Of a stretch of 64,000 nucleotides of DNA, positions 58,924 to 64,000 are shown piece after piece (within the stretch, counting starts at the first letter, position 1; the number at the start of each line of letters is the position of its first letter). Both the position numbers and the translations under genes were made by a program. The notes under the pieces are model-generated. The model did no database searches and had not been told where the DNA came from. It saw only the letters and a list, made by a program, of their open reading frames with translations. The DNA comes from Serripes groenlandicus. Taxonomy: Eukaryota > Mollusca > Bivalvia > Cardiida > Cardiidae. The stretch covers positions 29,171,067 through 29,235,066 of the forward strand of contig JASEVX010000011.1 in NCBI GenBank assembly GCA_031761405.1, in the 5' to 3' direction.

Positions 58924-58945
58924 CTGAAAATGGAAGAAGTATATG

Positions 58946-59141
58946 TTAACCCTTTTCCATATACATGTTCAACAAATCTGCAGCAGTCTGCTTTGAAAAC
59001 GTCATAGCAAACAAATAAAAAATCTCTGTAAGTGAATGTATACTAATTAAAACCAGTTGAAAACATTGTAGTAAATGGGAAATTGTTTCTGGCTGTTTTC
59101 AAAAGTCCTCTGCTGCAGGTGTCAAAAACAGAAAGAGTTAA
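58946..59141 (-). mobile_element. TTAA-CCCTTTCCC MITE, shortened
   Basis: TTAACCCTTTTCCATATACA to CAGAAAGAGTTAA. Begins 22 bp upstream of the exon 1 acceptor. Confidence 0.82.
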
Positions 59142-59160
59142 CAGCAATGCATGTTATTTT

Positions 59161-59398
59161 TTAACCCTCTCCATCTTGAAGACAGCTTTTGATGCAATTC
59201 TGCAGCAAACAACTTTTTTAAATCAAATTGACAAAAAGAAGAAATTGCTCATCGTTCATAAAGGGTAATTTCTCCTTTTGCCATAATGTTTTCACCTATA
59301 TATCCAATAATTATACTTATAAATTTTATAGATATTTTACATTTTAGTTTGGCTAAAGGTTTTTCTTAGTGTTCAGCAGATAATTGGGAAAGGGTTCA
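59161..59398 (+). mobile_element. TTAA-CCCTTTCCC MITE, right TTAA lost
   Basis: TTAACCCTCTCCATCTTGAA to ATTGGGAAAGGGTTCAA. Confidence 0.8.
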
Positions 59399-59565
59399 AT
59401 CTTCACTTATTGCAAACGCCAAATGTCAAATGCCATAAAGGCACATTTTCTGAAGATGTGGCATGAGTCAACTTTTCAATAGGATCAATGACGATCCTAC
59501 TTTATAACACACCAAATCTGGCATGTCTTATTGATAAGCACAGATAAAACATAATTCAATATGTG

Positions 59566-59756
59566 TTAACCATTTCCCTCATATAGACGCTTTCTGACGC
59601 CTCTGCAGCAGACAGCTTTTTGAAAAGATTGTGACAAAAGAAGATATTGCTCATAAAAATCATACTTTAATTCATAGAGAATTTCAATATTTTTAATGAG
59701 ATATGATATCAAAGTAGTCTGCAGCAGATAAATGTTATACCTGGAAAAAGGTTCAG
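59566..59756 (+). mobile_element. TTAA-CCCTTTCCC MITE, shortened
   Basis: TTAACCATTTCCCTCATATA to CTGGAAAAAGGTTCA; right hairpin arm lost. Confidence 0.8.
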
Positions 59757-59933
59757 AGTTGTCCGCTTGAAAATATTCAGGAAAAATGTGTTAAATCTCG
59801 AAAAAGAGGACTGATTTTGATACTTATGTGAAAACACTAGGGGAAAAGGAGAAATGGCATATGTTGAAAACCCTTAGTGTTAAACAGTAGTAATCAACTA
59901 ATAGATGAATTTTATGACCCAAATTTCTCACTT

Positions 59934-60167
59934 TTAACCCTTACCCTCATATAGACGCTTTCTGACGCCTCTGCAGCAGACAGCTTTTTAAAAACGTAGT
60001 GACAAAAGAAGAAATTGCACAAACTGTGCAATTTCTCCTTTTGCCACAATGTTTTCCACTTTTAGTCGAGAATAGGTAATCCATTCAATTACAGAGATTT
60101 ACTATTTTTGCACAAAATATGTTCAAAGTCGTCTGCTGCAGAATTGTCGTATGAGAGAAATGGTTAA
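59934..60167 (+). mobile_element. TTAA-CCCTTTCCC MITE, first of three chained
   Basis: TTAACCCTTACCCTCATATA to TATGAGAGAAATGGTTAA; stem GCACAAACTGTGC. Confidence 0.94.
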
Positions 60168-60388
60168 CCAATTCCCACCTACAGACCTATTCTGACACAA
60201 CCACAGCAGACAACTTTTGAAAAGATTGTGACAAAAGAAGATATTGCTCTTTATAGTCTACTTCCGCTTTTGTCATAATGTTTTCAACTTAACTTAACTA
60301 TTAAACACACAAGATTTTTCACATTTTTGCCATGATGTTTGCAAAGTTGTCTGCTGCTGAATTAAATTTTTTAGTGGGAAAGGGTTAA
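60164..60388 (+). mobile_element. TTAA-CCCTTTCCC MITE, second of three chained
   Basis: Shared TTAA at the left; CCAATTCCCACCTACAGA to TTAGTGGGAAAGGG; shared TTAA at the right. More diverged than both neighbours. Confidence 0.9.
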
Positions 60389-60621
60389 CCCTTTCCCTCA
60401 TACGACAATTCTGCTGCTAAGCAGACGACTTTGAACATATTTTGTCAAAAAATAAAAAAATCTCTTTAATTGAATGGATGAACCTATGACTAAAAGTGGA
60501 AAACATTGTGGCAAAAGGAGAAATTGCATGTTTCGTGCAATTTATTCTTTTGTCACTATGTTTTCAAAAAGCTGTCTGCTGCAGAGGCGTCAGAAAGTGT
60601 CTATATGAGGGAAAGGGTTAA
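60385..60621 (-). mobile_element. TTAA-CCCTTTCCC MITE, third of three chained
   Basis: Shared TTAA, CCCTTTCCCTCATACGAC to ATATGAGGGAAAGGGTTAA. Has a small CTGCTGCTAAGCAGACG insertion in the subterminal arm. Confidence 0.94.
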
Positions 60622-60642
60622 CTGTTTACCTGATATGACATG

Positions 60643-60882
60643 TTCTCCCTTTCCCACATGCAGCACATTTTGATGTCATAATGCAGCAGACAACTTTAGA
60701 TTACCATTGTAGTCAAAGGAAACATTGCTGACATAATGAACATGCAGTGTCTCCATTTGCCACAATGTTTTCATCTCTTTTCAAAAATGATACTTTAATT
60801 AATTCATAGAGAATTTCAATAATTTTAATGAGATGTTAGCAAAGTAGTCTGCAGCAGATTTGTTCTACCTGGATAAAAGTCA
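60643..60882 (+). mobile_element. MITE, diverged
   Basis: TTCTCCCTTTCCCACATGCA to TCTACCTGGATAAAAGTCAA. Confidence 0.75.
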
Positions 60883-61109
60883 ACCATTTCCCTCATATAG
60901 ACGCTTTCTGATGCCTCTGCAGCAGACGACTGTTTGAAAACATAGTGACAAAAGAAGAAATTGCACAAAACGTGCAATTTCTCCTTTTGCCACAATGTTT
61001 TCCACTTTTTGTCATAGGTTATCCATTCAATTATGGAGATTTCCTATGTTTTGACAAAATACGTTCAAAGTCGTCTGCTGCAGAATTGTCGTATGAGGGA
61101 AAGGGTTCA
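60879..61109 (+). mobile_element. TTAA-CCCTTTCCC MITE with TCAA flanks
   Basis: TCAACCATTTCCCTCATATA to TATGAGGGAAAGGGTTCAA. TCAA at both ends suggests target TCAA or a preceding mutated site shared with the neighbour. Confidence 0.92.
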
Positions 61110-61140
61110 AAACCGCAATAAATTAAACTCTGCATCAAAA

Positions 61141-61359
61141 TTAACCCTGTTGAACATTATACGAATCTGCAGCACACAATTTTGAGAACATCTAGGAAAA
61201 AGAATGGAAACTCTCTATTTATGAAAGCATATCTATTGAATATAGTTGAAACCAGTGTGACAAAAGCAGAAATTTGCATATAATGTCACACTGTTTTACA
61301 GAAAGTTGTCTAATCCATCAGATGCATCAAAATGAGATGCCGAGCGTGAAAGGGTTTAA
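61141..61359 (-). mobile_element. MITE, diverged
   Basis: TTAACCCTGTTGAACATTAT to GAGCGTGAAAGGGTTTAA. Confidence 0.78.
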
Positions 61360-61492
61360 TTTCTAATTTTGCAAATCATCATAGTTTAATTAAATTTTTC
61401 TAGAGATATTTTTCAAAGCAGATCGTTTTGCTCTAAAAAAAAAAAATCCACATCAGGTTTAGAGTTTTTAAAATGTCAAAGGGTTAAGAGTT

Positions 61493-61686
61493 TTAACCCT
61501 TTCCTACATGCTTTCTGACACCTCTGCAGCAGGTGACTTTTGCAAACATTGTGACAAAAGCAGAAAGTGCTCAAAACTAACAAATAAATTATGTCTCCTT
61601 TTGCCACAATGTTTTTTAACTTTTTCCAGTCATTAATTATACCTGCATTTATAGAGATTTTCAGTTTTTATGACCATTTTATGTGC
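61493..61686 (+). mobile_element. MITE, right end cut by next copy
   Basis: TTAACCCTTTCCTACATGCT through the hairpin to TTTTATGACCATTTTATGTG, where another complete copy starts. Confidence 0.82.
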
Positions 61687-61921
61687 TTAACCCTTTCCCT
61701 CATATAGACGCTTTCAGACGCCTGAGACTGCAGCAGACAGCTTTTTGTAAACATAGTGACAAAAGAAGAAATTCCTCAAAACGAGCAATTTCTCCTTTTG
61801 CCACTATGTTTTTCCACTTTTTGTCATTGGTTATCTATTCAATTAAAGGGATTTTCCATTTTTTTAACAAATATGTTCAAAGTCGTCTGCTGCAGAATTG
61901 TCGTATGAGGGAAAGGGTTAA
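61687..61921 (+). mobile_element. TTAA-CCCTTTCCC MITE, complete
   Basis: TTAACCCTTTCCCTCATATA to TATGAGGGAAAGGGTTAA. Small insertion in the left arm (GCCTGAGACTGCAGCAGAC), as in the decayed copy near 11,350. Confidence 0.94.
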
Positions 61922-61929
61922 TGTTTTCT

Positions 61930-61995
61930 GAGTGAGTGAAAGTCGTCGTCTGCTGCAGATGTGTTTTGTATGACGTGGTAAAGAGTTTTTAACTG
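61930..61995 (+). mobile_element. MITE right-end fragment
   Basis: GTCGTCGTCTGCTGCAGATG then GTATGACGTGGTAAAGAG. Together with the cut copy before 61,686 it could be one element opened by insertion of the complete copy. Confidence 0.55.
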
Positions 61996-62139
61996 ATTGC
62001 TGGTTTCCATGACCAGTATAAATAAAATCGAAATGCAGTATTGATTTACCGACAATAACACATTGAACACAGAAGTTCAACTTTTTCATATTTTTCAAAA
62101 CTAAGTCAATATTACATATTATCTAGATTTTGGCGTATA

Positions 62140-62156
62140 TATATATATATATAGTA
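62140..62156. repeat. (TA)n microsatellite
   Basis: TATATATATATATATAT tract. Confidence 0.9.
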
Positions 62157-62320
62157 TTATAATGGTCATTAAATATTTTAACCACTTGCTTCATACAAAA
62201 AAAATGAGAATAACTTTTTGTTGTATGCTTTCAAATCATCAGAAGGAAAAAGTCACAGTGACATTTGAAAAATAATGATCAATTTCTACTCTACACAATG
62301 TTTTAAAAAGTGATTTATAT

Positions 62321-62550
62321 TTAACCCTTTCCCACATATATACGCTTTCTTACGCCTGCGCAGCAGACGGCTTTTTCAAAACATAGTGACAAACGAAGAA
62401 ATTGCTCAGAACGAGCAATTTCTCCTTTTGCCACAATGTTTTCCACTTTCAGTCATAGGTTATCCATTCAAATATAGAGATTTTCTATTTTTTGACAAAA
62501 TATGTTCAAACTCGTCTGCTGCAGAATTGTCGTATGAGGGAAAGGGTTAA
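62321..62550 (+). mobile_element. TTAA-CCCTTTCCC MITE, complete
   Basis: TTAACCCTTTCCCACATATA to TATGAGGGAAAGGGTTAA; perfect GCTC/GAGC stem. Confidence 0.95.
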
Positions 62551-62742
62551 CCCTTTCCCACATACAGACGCTTTCTGACGCCACTGCAGCAAATGACTTT
62601 CAGAAACATTCAGTGTCATAATGAGCAATTTCTCCATTTGCCACAATGTTTTCAATTCTACTCAATAGTTATACATTCATTTTATCCAATATTTTTAAAA
62701 TGTTGTCTACTGCAGGATTGTTGTAAGTGGGAAATGGTAAAT
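62547..62742 (+). mobile_element. TTAA-CCCTTTCCC MITE, abutting
   Basis: Shared TTAA, CCCTTTCCCACATACAGACG to GTAAGTGGGAAATGGTAAA. Confidence 0.88.
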
Positions 62743-62818
62743 AGACTATTGTACTTCTAGGCCATAATTGTTCCAACTTCTCAAATAAGTAATACACTTT
62801 TCATCATGGGAAAATGTA

Positions 62819-63060
62819 TTAACCCTTTCCCTCATATGACAATTCTGCAGCAGACGACTTTGAACAATGTTGTCAAAAATATAAAATCTCTTAATTGAAT
62901 GGATAACCTAAGACTATATATATATATATAAAAGTGGAAAACATTAAGGGCAAAAGGAGAAATTGCTCGTTTTGAGCAAATTCTTCTTTTGTCACTTATG
63001 TTTTCGAAAAAGCTGTCTGCTGCAGTCGTCAGAAAGCGTCTATATGGGGGAAAGGGTTAA
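62819..63060 (-). mobile_element. TTAA-CCCTTTCCC MITE with TA-tract expansion
   Basis: TTAACCCTTTCCCTCATATG to ATATGGGGGAAAGGGTTAA. A (TA)n insertion at about 62,914-62,931 lengthens it; stem GCTC/GAGC. Confidence 0.94.
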
Positions 63061-63072
63061 CATTGAAAAATT

Positions 63073-63349
63073 TACACTTTCCCACATACAACAAATCTGC
63101 AGCAGATGATTCAAAATCTCAAATAAAACAATAATTATTTTTAGAGTTGAAAACATAATGACAAAAGGACAAATTGCTTGTCAAGCCCAATATCTTCTTT
63201 TACCACAATGATAATTATTAATAGAGTTGAAAACATTATGGCAAAAGCAGAAATTGCTCATCAAGACTAATATCTCCTTTTACCACAATGATTTTAAATG
63301 GCATTCTGTTTCAGACATGTCAAAATGCATCTGCAAGTCCAAAAGGGTT
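63073..63349 (-). mobile_element. MITE with duplicated hairpin
   Basis: TACACTTTCCCACATACAAC start; two successive bodies AGAGTTGAAAACAT(A/T)ATG, AAATTGCT, TTTTACCACAATGAT; end AGTCCAAAAGGGTTGA. Confidence 0.72.
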
Positions 63350-63350
63350 G

Positions 63351-63522
63351 ATCCCTTTCCCTCATACGGACGCTTCCTGACGATTCATGATGAGCAATTT
63401 CCCCATTTGCCACAATGATTCTATTCATGTATTTTACTTAAATTTATTGAGAATTTATATGTTTTGGTCTAGATGTTTTCAAAGTCGTCTGCTAAAAATT
63501 TGTTGTATGCGGGCCGGGTAAT
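63351..63522 (+). mobile_element. MITE, internally deleted
   Basis: GATCCCTTTCCCTCATACGG to TTGTATGCGGGCCGGGTAA. Confidence 0.78.
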
Positions 63523-63669
63523 GGCTGAGCTTGAAACAGATATCATCTCCGGATATTGTTTTGTTGATCAGATTTGTTATTATGAAGGTAATCATAAATT
63601 ATATCTGCATGTAATGGTTTATTGAATTTCAGTACTCATTCAACGTGCAGGCTATTTATTCCATTATTC
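63523..63669. other. No feature recognised
   Basis: Short unique-looking stretch between MITEs; no FHA-like coding exon visible on the minus strand. Confidence 0.4.
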
Positions 63670-63900
63670 TTAACCCTTTCCCTCATACGACAATTCTGCA
63701 GCAGACGACTTTGAACATATTTTGTCAAAAAATAGAAAATCTCTATAATTGAATGGATAACCTATGACTTTAAGTGGAAAACATTGTGGCAAAAGGAGAA
63801 ATTGCACGTTTTGTGTAATTTCTTCTTTTGTCACCATGTTTTTCAAAAAGCCGTCTGCTGCATAGGCGTCAGAAACCATCTATATGAGGGAAAGGGTTAA
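63670..63900 (-). mobile_element. TTAA-CCCTTTCCC MITE, complete
   Basis: TTAACCCTTTCCCTCATACG to ATATGAGGGAAAGGGTTAA; stem GCAC/GTGT has one wobble. Confidence 0.95.
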
Positions 63901-64000
63901 ACCAATATATATGTAAATATCTATGTAAAAACCCTGTTTTATAACTCAAAAGCTGGCAATTAATGCAGAGATCTGTATCAAGCTGGTGCCCAGCATGTTT

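Noticed and set aside
58694..58891. Second minus-strand frame over exon 1, rich in TPTPAPAPRAP
   Set aside because: Shadow of the same low-complexity repeat; it does not connect in phase to exon 2.
58924..64000. Search for FHA-domain exons upstream of exon 1
   Set aside because: No minus-strand frame with GRH or SRNGTFVN-like motifs and splice borders was seen; the region is almost all MITE.

Overview
The window is AT-rich, intron-rich animal DNA, most likely from a bivalve mollusc. The evidence for that is indirect: one widely spaced minus-strand gene with small exons, SINEs with tRNA-like heads and a bivalve-type tail, and elements that open AACAAGAGG and end in an AGCTAAAA tail with tandem cores, as in the pearl/HINE elements described from oysters. 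No species marker is present, so the assignment is inference.

One protein-coding gene is supported. It runs right to left, from about 58,923 down to a stop codon at 14,613. I traced 26 coding exons (about 4.0 kb of coding sequence, roughly 1,330 codons) by GT/AG splice sites, and the reading phase is consistent at every junction but one. The product has a Pro/Gln/His-rich N-terminal part with RPLSAGSRRPGSAFDR, then more than 1,100 residues of charged, largely coiled-coil sequence, and it ends EIQVED. The architecture and length fit FHAD1 (forkhead-associated domain-containing protein 1). The FHA-domain exons and promoter are not in the window and should lie beyond its right edge.

Almost everything else is repeats. 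The dominant component is a very dense family of about 230-bp miniature elements with TTAA target sites and CCCTTTCCC termini, roughly 60 near-complete copies and 30 or more fragments, called here the TTAA-CCCTTTCCC MITE. Each copy has three nested inverted repeats: the terminal repeat, a subterminal CTGCAGCAGACG/CGTCTGCTGCAG pair, and a central hairpin with a stem of about 28 bp. The central stem shows paired changes between copies. Copies often abut and share one TTAA. The TTAA plus CCC ends suggest piggyBac-type mobilisation, but no transposase gene was seen.

By region: 1-7.9 kb holds old tandem duplications, including a diverged 1.75-kb duplication, and few MITEs. 7.9-14.6 kb is intergenic, with MITEs, a GC-rich inverted-repeat element and a decayed coding-like stretch. 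14.6-59 kb is the gene, with introns filled by MITEs, SINEs, three pearl/HINE-like elements (34.2-35.0, 49.9-51.2 and 52.1-53.3 kb), a hAT-like element with a clean 8-bp target duplication (40,480-40,982), a 32-bp minisatellite and several recent tandem duplications. 59-64 kb is an almost continuous MITE array, either the next intron or the upstream flank.
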